A stretch of 64,000 bases of DNA from Trichobilharzia regenti (taxonomy: Eukaryota > Platyhelminthes > Trematoda > Strigeidida > Schistosomatidae), in contig OX235266.1 of assembly GCA_944472135.2 (NCBI GenBank), positions 12,069,925 through 12,133,924 on the forward strand. Direction: 5' to 3'. Below, piece by piece: positions 56,001-59,063 of this stretch. A program made the position numbers and the translations under genes. The notes below the pieces were generated by a model. It made no database searches. It was given only the letters and a program-made list of their open reading frames with translations, and was not told the origin of the DNA. Position 1 is the first letter of the stretch, and every line of letters starts with the position of its first letter.

Positions 56001-56650
56001 GAGTGAAGTATTTCTAATGCCCACCAATGTAAGTATATATAGCAGGAATATTACTAATAACAGTGAGTATTATTTGCAAACCTCAAAATGCAGACAATGA
56101 GTAAAATAAAACGTTACAAATACGGTATTTTACAAATATTTATAAACGCATTAGAAACTAACCTTTTCAACAGTGGGAGATATGTAAATCACAGGTCTCT
56201 CCATACATTTATACGCAATAAGCTCTCGTTCAATCACAGAAAACATTTCCATATGCTTATCTGTTCTAGAAGATGAAGCGAGATCAATTTTCTTCCAGTT
56301 ATTTTCGTGACGGAACTTGAAACAAGTTAGGAATATGTGGCATAATCCTCCACCAGGCTTGAAGTCCATGAAACACTTAAAAGGAATTCTCATGAAAGAC
56401 CTGGACTGAATTGATGAAATAAAAAAAGTATCCAATGAAAACCTACGCTGCTTGTGAAGTTTGCTTCTTGAAACTGTAGCAATTGGAAGCATAAAGTAGC
56501 CAGGCTCTTGTTGGTAGGAGGCTCGGTTTGCGTGTACTTTTTGTGATTTCTGGTCAACCACATCCTCACTGGATCAAAGGTAGCGATTATCTCCGGATTT
56601 TCATAAAACCTTGTGGATGGATTGCCATCTTTAGCCCGGGCAATAACCAT
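11629..56650 (-). CDS. SMARCC: SWI/SNF complex subunit SMARCC (BAF155/BAF170, Moira/SWI3 family), whole spliced gene
   Basis: This is the scaffold-type core subunit of BAF/PBAF nucleosome remodelling complexes and acts in the nucleus. Twelve exons listed separately join with consistent phases to 1,791 codons. Domains in order: N-terminal MarR/BRCT/chromo module (residues about 1-270), basic Ser-rich linker (about 290-370), acidic segment (about 371-420), SWIRM (about 513-600), SANT (about 868-910), SWIRM-associated Ala-rich coiled coil (about 1230-1320) and a Gln/Pro-rich tail to 1791. Vertebrate homologues are about 1,100-1,215 residues; the extra length lies in low-complexity inserts after SWIRM, before SANT and in the tail. 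The start ATG fits the family's N-terminus, and no upstream coding exon is needed. No canonical minus-strand AATAAA was seen just below 11629. All introns after the fourth carry retroelements. The identification is secure; exact exon ends are read from splice consensus and phase. Confidence 0.95.
13318..15088 (+). mobile_element. Penelope-like element with 230-bp inverted ends and nested SINE-like insert
   Basis: Positions 13318-13545 are the reverse complement of about 14845-15088 (AGGTTCTCATCAGCTGACTG at the low edge). Between them the plus strand has a PLE RT end ([36 protein letters not shown]), the linker ([20 protein letters not shown]) and a GIY-YIG piece split by an insertion at 14260-14411. 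Stops and frameshifts are frequent. Confidence 0.8.
14260..14411 (+). mobile_element. Short non-autonomous insert with GTGTAC duplication
   Basis: 152 bp from GAGCGATGCTGGGGACATC to AAGTAAAGTAAAGTAAGTA, flanked by GTGTAC on both sides (14254-14259, 14412-14417). It splits the GIY-YIG coding stretch of the surrounding PLE. Its 3' part is shared with the larger insert at 34326-34711. The tail of AAGTA repeats suggests target-primed reverse transcription. Confidence 0.75.
15100..15345. mobile_element. Decayed tRNA-derived SINE
   Basis: A tRNA-like stretch (TAGATTCGAGG at about 15197) is followed by GGGAAAGAGGGAAGACTC and AAACTTTAAGGCTTCAAG, the tail seen in the copies at 30568, 39190 and 45010. 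Confidence 0.4.
15602..15723 (+). repeat. 120-bp imperfect hairpin of PLE-end type
   Basis: The outer arms (CAATTAGTAGTGTTCTCTGA and its complement) pair over about 30 bp. Inside, GGTTGCGGAGC pairs with GCTACGCAACC with one mismatch, enclosing CTGAAGA, a 7-bp stem (GTTGTCC/GGACGAC with an AGAA loop) and GAAA. The inner part matches the edges of the PLE at 49228-49866. Confidence 0.7.
15724..16069. other. No feature recognised
   Basis: No supported ORF, known repeat or structured site apart from a short AT microsatellite near 15740. Confidence 0.4.
16070..17280 (+). mobile_element. Penelope-like element (family B) 3' fragment, copy 1
   Basis: The frames give the post-RT linker ([38 protein letters not shown]), [20 protein letters not shown] and a GIY-YIG remnant (KHIGRTE). 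The copy at 31015-32160 is about 90% alike. Near the 3' end (17180-17235) is a hammerhead-type core: CTGAGGA, stem II, GAAA, a palindromic stem III and ATC. Several stops. Confidence 0.75.
17180..17235 (+). ncRNA. Hammerhead ribozyme-like motif at PLE 3' end, second copy
   Basis: CAG, CTGAGGA, a changed stem II (AGATTTCT), GAAA, the same palindromic stem III, then ATC and CTG. The core still fits the rule; stem II is poorer than at 32086. Confidence 0.45.
17420..17830 (+). mobile_element. RTE-type LINE (subfamily B) 3' fragment
   Basis: [20 protein letters not shown], then [20 protein letters not shown], is a recognisable RTE C-terminus. It ends in ATAATAATAATC-type repeats typical of a LINE tail. 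Confidence 0.7.
17831..19048. other. Mostly unassigned, with an RTE tail remnant
   Basis: About 18455-18520 (GTGGCGACTTGAACTGC to ATGTCGAAAATAGACAGACA) matches the 3' end of subfamily A RTE elements. The rest shows no supported gene or repeat. Confidence 0.4.
19156..19938 (-). pseudogene. Inverted copy of the PLE C-terminal coding region
   Basis: Open for 260 codons; carries the Asn-rich linker and the whole GIY-YIG domain but no RT. It is part of the inverted 5' arm of the element at 19062-23545, so it is a structural duplicate, not a separate gene. Confidence 0.85.
19932..20699 (+). pseudogene. Pseudo-LTR copy of the PLE C-terminal coding region
   Basis: Open for 255 codons with the linker and GIY-YIG domain; nearly the same protein as the C-terminus of the 909-codon ORF. 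It ends two codons after the start of that ORF in a different frame. Confidence 0.85.
20686..23415 (+). CDS. Penelope-like reverse transcriptase with GIY-YIG endonuclease, 909 aa
   Basis: One uninterrupted frame. It starts in the upstream pseudo-LTR ([20 protein letters not shown]), so the true start could be a later Met. RT motifs: [20 protein letters not shown] (about residue 385), [20 protein letters not shown] (about 440; first catalytic Asp), [20 protein letters not shown] (about 506) and [12 protein letters not shown] (about 543; catalytic Asp pair). An Asn-rich linker coded by AAT repeats follows at about 680-720. The GIY-YIG nuclease has [20 protein letters not shown] (about 774-793) and the Arg/His-bearing [11 protein letters not shown]. 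It would copy element RNA at a nicked target. Frame integrity and a clean target duplication suggest recent mobility. Confidence 0.93.
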   Translation: MTKIDMIMNNKLCSKRHPVYNTVSLCDTFNNQTNMELLNTTVPKFYTYINMTYGLPVRRLINKLTRLSQTEARYENHRIFNIRCLKNEIIPKYLRLRAPVPTDRVRSRIESLQKLCLKEEIHRIVRKLQHIRCEIEQLKQKLKGIVSNVDYDLITQSSNNAKSATFKKSKNSQIKKFNKLLEEKSSSQNNEVNNPKSTAIDKSKWVINLSSHILSPMEISVLEKGLNFNVAVDKLKPEDVIPKIEIALSGIDKTTAEEVRAQCALTLKRQKCGKPNLTKQETKALKHLKNNKDIVITKSDKGNATVVLDKSDYLDKVNTHIQTGPYEEINKSIDTVMNKVKKSTADLIRRMKPFLGESKWFNLMPKTNNPSRMYGVVKIHKSGYPIRPIVDFRNSPTYELSKYLAMVLNPLKIHSKSRLTNSYELKHRLDNLKLDNEEKMVSFDIVSLYTRIPINMAIEAVRNELISDQELELRTKVPIEDIMLGVQLCLTSTVFKFQGKIYKQTEGVAMGSPISPVVADIFMDRWEKIAIETFTPTPKVWWRYVDDTFTVLRTQDIDRFFEHINSKVEAIQFTYELESQEGELPMLDCNVKRKEDGKLNTSVYRKPTHSNRYLDFRSSHPMSVKIGLVKCLNDRAQKLSSTKENLRQEVTHIKEALKLNNYPDKLVKKYVSKCKNKINNDNRDSDNNNNDNNNNNNNNNNGNNNSNNNNNINNDTNNKECKSSTIIPYKEGTSEALRRILNKAGIKVAFKPTNSIRNKLCRLKDPVEPLKQNNLVYLIPCNDCEVKYIGQTSRTGAVRLAEHKNLAKSRLVDPNKIRNLESSSAIALHAVTHNHTIGWDRMTVLKSNVTGYRERLITEALFIESTANTCNRNDSTPVPDIWKILLPIQQIGEDRENYKNQISKSCDKN
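23776..24426 (-). CDS. SMARCC: SMARCC exon 11 (acidic linker and coiled-coil start, residues 1056-1272)
   Basis: It begins [20 protein letters not shown], runs through a Glu/Gln/Ala-rich linker and ends with [20 protein letters not shown], then [20 protein letters not shown] and LDIKLKQIQ, the conserved SWIRM-associated coiled coil. The exon end is fixed by homology to the next exon (ELESIM). The intron that follows starts GCAAGT, so the donor is GC. Confidence 0.93.
24590..26585 (+). mobile_element. Penelope-like element (family A), decayed copy in intron 10
   Basis: A 279-codon RT piece (24776-25615; includes [13 protein letters not shown] and [10 protein letters not shown]) ends at a premature stop. 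The linker and GIY-YIG portions follow in shifted frames to 26362, then a 3' UTR similar to the intact copy. It differs from that copy by many substitutions, small inserts and stops, so it is older. 5' truncated; no inverted arm seen. Confidence 0.85.
26650..27260 (-). mobile_element. RTE-type LINE (subfamily A) 3' fragment
   Basis: It starts with GACTGACTGG and ACTTTGCACAGATGTGC, the reverse complement of the family's 3' end. It continues through the C-terminus in broken frames. Confidence 0.6.
27390..27690 (+). mobile_element. RTE-type LINE (subfamily B) 3' fragment
   Basis: Degenerate C-terminus in the same order as 17420-17830, ending in AATAATGATAATAATTATT. Confidence 0.5.
27745..28651 (+). 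mobile_element. Gypsy-type element, integrase end plus 3' LTR
   Basis: A frame with [20 protein letters not shown] (about 27850-27910) is the typical post-catalytic integrase region of Gypsy elements. An integrase tail in broken frames follows to about 28350. A purine tract (GGGGGGGGACGAG) directly precedes an LTR at 28351-28651 starting TGTGGTGAGAGATGCC. This LTR is a divergent relative of the 295-bp type. The 5' part is missing. Confidence 0.75.
28851..29405 (+). mobile_element. RTE-type LINE (subfamily A) 3' fragment
   Basis: [17 protein letters not shown], then [20 protein letters not shown] and [11 protein letters not shown], read on the plus strand. It ends in ATGTCGAAAACAGACAGACA, the short-repeat tail. 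Confidence 0.75.
29468..29880 (+). mobile_element. Hammerhead SINE, full-length decayed copy
   Basis: tRNA-like head with GATCCTGGGTCCGAAGCC in the B-box position and a ribozyme end at 29740-29790 with core GCTAAAGA (mutated), GGACGAAA and GTC before CAGCGC. Confidence 0.6.
29930..30427 (-). CDS. SMARCC: SMARCC exon 10 (SANT end and post-SANT region, residues 890-1055)
   Basis: [20 protein letters not shown] completes [24 protein letters not shown] is the conserved post-SANT motif, followed by a helical Ala-rich segment and [20 protein letters not shown]. The acceptor is CTTTTAG, the donor GTCAGT, phase 0. Confidence 0.94.
30560..30760 (+). mobile_element. tRNA-derived SINE
   Basis: The head resembles tRNA-Gly: GGTGCAACGGTAGAATGCCC (A box) and TAGGTTCGATTCCC (B box). 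The tail has GGGAGAAGAGGCAAGG and AAACTTCAGAGGCTTGAAG, shared with the other copies. Confidence 0.55.
31015..32160 (+). mobile_element. Penelope-like element (family B) 3' fragment, copy 2
   Basis: Same content as 16070-17280 (linker, [26 protein letters not shown] remnant). The first 45 bp (31018-31060) are the reverse complement of sequence near 31995-32040, so it too starts with an inverted piece of its own 3' UTR. A hammerhead-type core lies at 32086-32137. Confidence 0.75.
32086..32137 (+). ncRNA. Hammerhead ribozyme-like motif at PLE 3' end
   Basis: In order: CAG (stem I strand), CTGACGA core, stem II GTA/TAC with a T loop, one extra C, GAAA, palindromic stem III TTGATGAATTCATTAA, then GTC and CTG (cleavage site and stem I partner). 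All core positions fit the CUGANGA/GAAA/NUH rule. The short stem I and the extra C in stem II are weaknesses. Confidence 0.6.
32581..33045 (-). CDS. SMARCC: SMARCC exon 9 (Thr-rich insert and SANT start, residues 735-889)
   Basis: A long Thr/Ala/Asn-rich insert precedes [16 protein letters not shown] (family 'FGLRTDMYTKK') and the first half of [24 protein letters not shown]. It ends NK before donor GTAGGT, phase 0. The acceptor is TTTGCAG. Tracts of repeated ACT/GCA codons in the insert are likely length-variable. Confidence 0.94.
33240..33545 (+). mobile_element. RTE-type LINE (subfamily B) fragment
   Basis: It begins with GACTTTCATGGAGAGCTGCT and ATGCTAAAGATCAGACAGCC, as in other subfamily B pieces, and continues with a degenerate C-terminus. 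Confidence 0.5.
33546..34920 (-). mobile_element. RTE-type LINE (subfamily A), 5'-truncated, with nested insert
   Basis: The low end is the short-repeat tail (GTCTGTTTGTCTGTCTG). The minus strand then encodes [40 protein letters not shown] and related C-terminal parts. The body is split by an insert at 34326-34711. Confidence 0.75.
34326..34711 (+). mobile_element. 386-bp non-autonomous insert with CTAC duplication
   Basis: Flanked by CTAC (34322-34325, 34712-34715). Comparison with the uninterrupted RTE at 42590 (CGTCTACGCCAGAG) shows the target site. Its last 100 bp (GAGCGATGCTGGGGACATC to AAGTAAAGCAAGCAAG) match the insert at 14260-14411. No ORF. The family is not recognised. Confidence 0.75.
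34925..35605 (+). mobile_element. CR1-type LINE, 3' end
   Basis: It aligns with 8260-9250: [14 protein letters not shown], a degenerate C-terminus, then a 3' UTR ending CTGTTTGGAGTAAAGCCG. Confidence 0.7.
35606..35980. other. No feature recognised
   Basis: Moderately GC-rich compared with its surroundings. Short ORFs on both strands resemble no family I know. Confidence 0.4.
35985..36285 (+). mobile_element. Gypsy-type solo LTR, divergent subtype
   Basis: 301 bp, TGTGGTGAGAGCTGGCTG to GTTGTTACA, flanked by AATT on both sides (35981-35984, 36286-36289). Closest to the LTR at 28351-28651. Confidence 0.85.
36410..36845 (+). mobile_element. RTE-type LINE (subfamily B) fragment
   Basis: [15 protein letters not shown] and, in another frame, [15 protein letters not shown], match the start of the RT region of RTE elements. 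The piece then jumps to a C-terminal end with AATAATAATGATG repeats, so the middle is deleted. Confidence 0.6.
36911..37402 (-). CDS. SMARCC: SMARCC exon 8 (SWIRM, second part, and Ser/Thr-rich insert, residues 571-734)
   Basis: It starts [20 protein letters not shown] and continues [16 protein letters not shown], completing [22 protein letters not shown] matches the family's 'FHVLADTPSGL'. The rest is Thr/Ser/Asn-rich and worm-specific. The acceptor is CTCTAG, the donor GTGAGT, phase 0 to 0. Confidence 0.94.
37590..38540 (+). mobile_element. RTE-type LINE (subfamily A), strongly decayed
   Basis: [20 protein letters not shown] and [12 protein letters not shown] retain the YADD region of the family ('[20 protein letters not shown]'). 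The rest to about 38540 matches only in pieces. Confidence 0.6.
38830..39110 (-). mobile_element. Hammerhead SINE, minus copy
   Basis: The ribozyme end at 38876-38932 reads on the minus strand GTAGTG, CTGAAGA, GTCC/GGAC stem II, GAAAC, then GTT and CAGTAC. The core and the GAAA are intact; H at the cleavage site is U. The tRNA-like head is degraded. Confidence 0.7.
39180..39400 (+). mobile_element. tRNA-derived SINE
   Basis: tRNA-Gly-like head: GTTCAGTGGTAGAATACTGG and GGGGTTCGACCCCTGGCC. The tail has TTGACCGGTAGTAAACC and AACTTCAAAGCTTAAGCTTG. The acceptor stem is poor, so I do not call a tRNA gene. Confidence 0.6.
39570..39835 (-). CDS. SMARCC: SMARCC exon 7 (SWIRM domain, first part, residues 482-570)
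   Basis: After a short Gly-rich lead it encodes [19 protein letters not shown], then [11 protein letters not shown] and [19 protein letters not shown]. This is almost identical to the SWIRM domain of animal SMARCC proteins. The acceptor is TTTCAAG; the exon ends at NPQ before donor GTGAGC, phase 0. Confidence 0.95.
39985..40170 (+). mobile_element. Penelope-like element linker fragment
   Basis: [29 protein letters not shown], is the post-RT linker seen in other PLEs ('...[16 protein letters not shown]'). An AT microsatellite (40171-40202) follows. Confidence 0.5.
40416..40801 (+). mobile_element. Repeat resembling a LINE 5' region, left part
   Basis: The sequence from ACCGATAGCTGCTACCTTG to CAGCCGGGAAG is shared with 51653-52250. 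The remainder resumes at 41803-41863 after a nested RTE insertion. No coding potential that I recognise. Confidence 0.6.
40802..41802 (-). mobile_element. RTE-type LINE (subfamily A) inserted with an 11-bp duplication
   Basis: Flanked by CAGCCGGGAAG at 40791-40801 and 41803-41813. The tail at the low end is a run of TCTG/TATC repeats. The minus strand encodes the C-terminus ([40 protein letters not shown]). 5'-truncated at the RT end. Confidence 0.88.
41870..43175 (-). mobile_element. RTE-type LINE (subfamily A), longest copy
   Basis: The minus strand reads RT motifs [19 protein letters not shown] and [20 protein letters not shown], then [13 protein letters not shown], then the C-terminal [20 protein letters not shown] and [20 protein letters not shown]. 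Two frames cover it, so at least one frameshift is present (near 42600-42720). The 3' tail is TCTGTCTGTCTG read on the plus strand. Confidence 0.85.
42664..43167 (-). pseudogene. RTE reverse-transcriptase palm fragment, 167 codons
   Basis: Contains the B box ([11 protein letters not shown]) and the YADD box; lacks the endonuclease and the fingers. It is the 5' limit of the copy at 41870-43175. Confidence 0.8.
43350..43515 (+). mobile_element. RTE-type LINE (subfamily B) fragment, interrupted by SINEs
   Basis: CATGCTGAAGATCAGATGG and the following linker match other subfamily B pieces. The element appears to resume at 44080-44330 ([16 protein letters not shown]) after two tandem SINE copies. 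Confidence 0.5.
43526..44075 (-). mobile_element. Hammerhead SINE, tandem pair on the minus strand
   Basis: A full copy (43526-43925) is followed by a second 3' part (43930-44075). Each has the B box read as GGGTTCGAACCCCGGTG on the minus strand. The ribozyme ends lie at 43586-43640 and 43996-44050. The second has CTGAAGA, GAAA and GTC intact, with a longer stem II. Tandem multimers are expected from rolling-circle or template-jumping copies of such elements. Confidence 0.8.
44080..44330 (+). mobile_element. RTE-type LINE (subfamily B) 3' fragment
   Basis: [10 protein letters not shown] and a degenerate C-terminus. Probably the other half of the fragment at 43350-43515. Confidence 0.5.
44457..44787 (-). 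CDS. SMARCC: SMARCC exon 6 (acidic linker, residues 372-482)
   Basis: It begins with an acidic stretch ([10 protein letters not shown]) and includes [16 protein letters not shown], aligning with the family segment before 'EEVTLPK'. Asn/Gly runs and [12 protein letters not shown] follow. The acceptor is TTTAAAG, the donor GTAATG, phase 1. The exon sits between an 8,991-bp and a 4,621-bp intron, so it is isolated; the phase match to both neighbours supports it. Confidence 0.87.
45000..45185 (+). mobile_element. tRNA-derived SINE
   Basis: Head with AGTGCAGTGTAGAATGCAC and TTGGATTCGATTCCCGACC; tail with TTACTAATCGATAG and AAAACCTTGAAGCTCCAGG. Confidence 0.5.
45335..45395 (-). ncRNA. Hammerhead-like fold in PLE 3' UTR
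   Basis: The minus strand reads AACTAGAT, GTGATTAT, GAGCA/TGCTC stem II, GAAA, CGCG, GTC, ATCAGTT. Stem I pairs AACT.GAT with ATCAGTT around one bulged A. The copy at 20700-20745 has GAACA/TGTTC in stem II, a compensating change. The core departs from CUGANGA, so activity is doubtful. Confidence 0.4.
45975..46454. mobile_element. Solo LTR, 480 bp, unrelated to the 295-bp type
   Basis: It starts TGGAGTACGTAAC, ends CCCCTACA, and is flanked by AGCTTG (45969-45974, 46455-46460). The PLE coding sequence is continuous when it is removed. The family cannot be named because no internal region is present. Confidence 0.8.
46600..46825 (-). mobile_element. tRNA-derived SINE with a CR1-like 3' tail
   Basis: The minus strand starts with a tRNA-like head (GGTGGCACAGTGGTTAGG; GAGGTTCGATCCCCTGCC), then GCTGAAAATTCCATACTTG and TGGAATGAAACTATAATC, matching the 3' end of the CR1 copies at 9190-9240 and 35540-35600. 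Confidence 0.65.
46830..47380. other. AT microsatellite and unassigned sequence
   Basis: A (TA)n run covers about 46982-47047. The rest shows no supported feature. Confidence 0.6.
47381..48320 (+). mobile_element. RTE-type LINE (subfamily A) 3' part
   Basis: [40 protein letters not shown] and [20 protein letters not shown] read on the plus strand. The end (GCACTTCAGTGCGAAGTTC, AATCCAGACAGACA) is the usual tail. Confidence 0.8.
48321..49227. other. Unassigned, with one tRNA-like B box
   Basis: A minus-strand GGTTCGAATCCCACCC at about 48979-48995 suggests a SINE remnant. Nothing else is supported. Confidence 0.35.
49228..49866 (-). mobile_element. Penelope-like remnant (family D) with 195-bp inverted arms
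   Basis: Arms 49228-49422 and 49670-49866 are reverse complements by eye; both include TTCTCACGTCCTAACCCAC or its complement. The 247-bp centre encodes on the minus strand a stretch resembling a PLE C-terminus, but I cannot prove it. The outer edges carry GTTGTCTAG with a GAAG near the tip, as in the hairpin at 15640. Confidence 0.6.
49867..50100. other. No feature recognised
   Basis: No ORF, repeat or structured site seen. Confidence 0.4.
50101..50335 (-). mobile_element. tRNA-derived SINE, minus copy
   Basis: Minus-strand head with GGGTGGCACAGTGGTAGAAT and GGGGGTTCGATCCCCGCC; tail with GAGGGAAGGTTGGACATG and CCGGAACTTCAAATCTC. Confidence 0.6.
50336..51650. other. Unassigned intron sequence
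   Basis: 1.3 kb in intron 5 with only short ORFs. No match to the repeat families seen elsewhere in the window. Confidence 0.45.
51653..52250 (+). mobile_element. Repeat resembling a LINE 5' region, second copy
   Basis: It matches 40416-40801 plus 41803-41863. It is longer by about 160 bp after the first 30 bp (CATCGCGATGACCCAAGAAG to GGGGGTCTGTGGACG), so either this copy has an insert or the other a deletion. Confidence 0.6.
52541..52870. mobile_element. Hammerhead SINE, inverted pair
   Basis: A minus-strand ribozyme end (about 52585-52645; CTGAAGA core on the minus strand) faces a plus-strand end at 52762-52815 with GGACGAAAC and CAGTAC. Only fragments of the tRNA-like head are left in the middle. 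Confidence 0.65.
53281..53735 (+). mobile_element. Hammerhead SINE, full copy behind a second tail
   Basis: A 50-bp tail (53281-53330) from an upstream unit runs straight into a full plus-strand copy, as in a head-to-tail dimer. The ribozyme end at 53632-53685 has a mutated core (TCGAAGA) but keeps ACGAAAC and the GTAC pairing of stem I. Confidence 0.75.
53779..54050 (-). CDS. SMARCC: SMARCC exon 5 (basic Ser-rich linker, residues 281-371)
   Basis: [13 protein letters not shown] leads into a Ser-rich run and [18 protein letters not shown], the equivalent of the 'KKRKRSPSPSPTP' nuclear-localisation-type linker in human BAF170, then a second basic stretch ending RKIRKE. The acceptor is TTTCAAG and the donor GTGAGT, phase 0. 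Confidence 0.92.
54350..54775 (+). mobile_element. RTE-type LINE (subfamily B) 3' fragment
   Basis: It begins with TCACCAAAAGCATTTTCAAC, passes the CTGAAGACCAGATGACCGGC linker and ends in a degenerate C-terminus with GGCGACATGGAGGAGATGG. Confidence 0.6.
55049..55219 (-). CDS. SMARCC: SMARCC exon 4 (residues 224-280)
   Basis: The acceptor at TTTAAAG gives the only open frame joining exon 3 ([14 protein letters not shown]). [20 protein letters not shown] and MIEEDF match the family's '[22 protein letters not shown]'. The donor is GTAAGT, phase 1. No long ORF with a start codon covers this exon; it was found by reading the region between exons 3 and 5. Confidence 0.9.
55589..55811 (-). CDS. SMARCC: SMARCC exon 3 (BRCT/chromo part, residues 150-224)
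   Basis: The acceptor is TATGCAG. The exon encodes [19 protein letters not shown], then ATHILHPPP, and [18 protein letters not shown], which corresponds to the family's 'HWGYYPDSYDTW' chromo-like stretch. It ends in phase 1 before donor GTAAGT. Confidence 0.92.
56163..56405 (-). CDS. SMARCC: SMARCC exon 2 (residues 69-149)
   Basis: It continues the N-terminal module with [20 protein letters not shown] and [16 protein letters not shown], both strongly conserved in BAF155/BAF170. The acceptor AATTCAG is separated from the exon 1 donor by only 41 bp. The exon is 81 codons, phase 0 to 0, and ends AAG before donor GTTAGT. Confidence 0.93.
56406..56446 (-). other. SMARCC: SMARCC intron 1, 41-bp micro-intron
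   Basis: The donor GTAGGT and acceptor AATTCAG are 41 bp apart, and removing it restores the conserved frame. Very small 5' introns with growing 3' introns are a known property of schistosome genes. Confidence 0.85.
56447..56650 (-). CDS. SMARCC: SMARCC exon 1 (start codon, residues 1-68)
   Basis: It starts at ATG 56650 with [20 protein letters not shown], matching the conserved SMARCC N-terminus, and includes [15 protein letters not shown] and [11 protein letters not shown], the hallmark of this module. It ends in phase 0 before a donor reading GTAGGT. An AG preceded by TTTGTA lies 6-7 bases upstream of the ATG and could be a spliced-leader or 5'-UTR acceptor; this is inference only. Confidence 0.93.
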
Positions 56651-59063
56651 CTTCACTTACAAAGCACCAATTCAAAAATTCCGCCTGGTTAGGGGTGTTG
56701 AATTACCCTCCCATGTTCAATTCCAAATGTCTTTGTCAAGAGATACATAGAATAAACAAAATACTTAAATCTGAAACGCGAAAATACTCATATGTCTGAG
56801 AAAATGATTGTAATGCAGAACAGAATGGCTAGGTGAGTATCAGGCCTGTAAAGACGAAGGCGTTTTTCAAGATGATCAAAAAAACTCAACCCATTGTTTG
56901 TATCTCACCCTTTGATAGAATGTTTGTTCTCTTTATTCGTTATCGTTTTTGTTATGAATGTCATCAAGCTCAGGTGACTACAAGATTTCAAAGGGGTGAT
57001 GATTAGCATCCTATGGCCAAAATAACAGTGATAGCAAGAATTTATATGTGTAATACTATCAAGGGTTGGCAGGGATTCATTTGAGAAAATTTTTAATTCA
57101 TATCGTCGGAATACCAAGACATATTTGAACTAATAAACGTAAATTGCTAATATTCAGTACCTTTTCAGTGATAAGACAGTGCTTTCATTGAGACGCTTCA
57201 TTTTCGACTATCAGGAGAAATTGTAAAAAGAGCTGGTGTGTGAAATGAAGTGGTACTCTGATTAGTGAAGCTGTTCGAAAGTATGAGAAATTTTTATAGC
57301 TGCTACTTGGCAGTTAATAATCACCTTGTAACTTACATTTTCATAATCTTAGTGATTTCATTAACTGTGTTCTACTATATAAGTGTGGTGTGGATTTGTA
57401 TGGGATCAAGGAAGTTCACCAGCTCAACTGAATCTCCTGCTATTTCGCCTTCAGTGGTCAATTTTCTATGTGTGCCTAATCTACCAGTTTGCAAACAAGT
57501 GAACTTCGAAGTAACAAGAGCGAAGTTATACAGTGTGCATGTGGTTCTCAGGGTATATTCTTCATAACATAGTTCTTTAATACACCTTTGAAACCTGCGA
57601 GAGTTATATTGTCCCTTCTCAAGTTGGGGAAGTTTTAAGAGTAGTCTCGCCACCAGATCGGGTGGGCCAGGCTGAGCAGTAATAATAATAATTTATATTT
57701 TCATATAAACATAAATTTACGTGAAAATGCATGCCGTTTCGACAGGGACAATCAAATATGATATAATCTCAAGTCGTAGATTGTCTACAAGTTAATAATG
57801 TTTCAACAGTTAAATATTTGATATATATATGTAATTACACTCATTGTCTGAACCAGGCCGTATAGTTATTGAATTGTACAGTTGTCTTTCAGGCTGCGCG
57901 GGAAAACCGACTTCGTTTCGTTTTCATCCCGTGGTTGTAGGCATACGATAACCAACCAATATTGAGGTAAATAAAACGTTTACAAAGGAGTGGAAGCTGT
58001 TTTAGAAAAGTTAAAATGCCAAGGTGAAACATTAAAGTGTAATAAATTAAGTAAGTGCAACATATCATTATTAAATACATTTATACAGGAAACAGAGTGG
58101 GGAAGTAATTAATCCTTAGGCCGACAATGTTCATTTGCAATGTATAATGCTACCCATATACTTCGTACCATCATGATTTCCACTTTTGGCTTTAATACAA
58201 TTATTTTCAAGCCAGTTGTTTTTACTTCATGCCTTTTTGTCTATTCGGCGCACAAACGTACCCTACAGAGAATAGGTATAGGACAAGTCGAATCAAATTC
58301 ATAAAGAGCTATAAAATGTTAGGTTTAATGGAATGTAATGAGGATTAAGTAAAGACGTTATTAGAAAATAAATGAGATAAGACATTGTGAAGTGGTATTT
58401 AAAGATCTGACGATGGATAGCAAGTTAATTTATAAGATGCCCCATAAATCTGTTCAGAGCCCACATGGTCGCATCTCAACAATAGGCTGAGCGAATGGCA
58501 TATATTTAAAGGTAGAAGCATGATCTGTCAAGGCGTTCGTTATTATCTTTTTCAAGATAAAGATCTAAGCCCTCATAAAAATCGGAAATATCTCGAGCCT
58601 TCAAATTGTATATTGCTGTTCCTGCAGAATGGGGTGATTCACCTTAGTGACCACCACCAAATCTACTGATCAGCTATCACCAACCTCCCTCCTTTTTTGA
58701 TGTTAGGCTCTGAGACTATGATTATTATGGCTACCGCAAATGTATTGCTTGGTACGAGACATGTTCCTACTCCATATTCCATCTCCCTAGCTTTCTTAAT
58801 GAGTGCTTAGGTCTCCAATAGGTCTCCACGTACATCTTTATGAACATATTATATATGTATGCATGCGTCCTAATGGACAGATCACTTTATTAGAAATTAA
58901 AACCTTAAAGAGTAAAAAAGAATAGGTTTTGTGAATAGTGGAGCAAAATTCAGCCGCACACTATAGTTGGTTTAATGTAGGTAGTATGAACTGAAGGTAA
59001 GGTCGGTTGGCAGGACTTAGTGTAATGATATATAGTAAACATATGACATTGCAAAGTAAGGTG
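56651..59063. other. Upstream flank of SMARCC, no gene recognised
   Basis: A 100-codon plus-strand ORF (57265-57567) with a hydrophobic segment overlaps a 92-codon minus-strand ORF (57375-57653). Neither resembles a family I know. Any SMARCC promoter would lie here, but I see no decisive signal. Confidence 0.4.

Noticed and set aside
57265..57567. Small membrane protein gene upstream of SMARCC
   Set aside because: One hydrophobic stretch only, overlapping an opposite-strand ORF of similar length, no recognisable family and no splice context. Left as an unassigned ORF.
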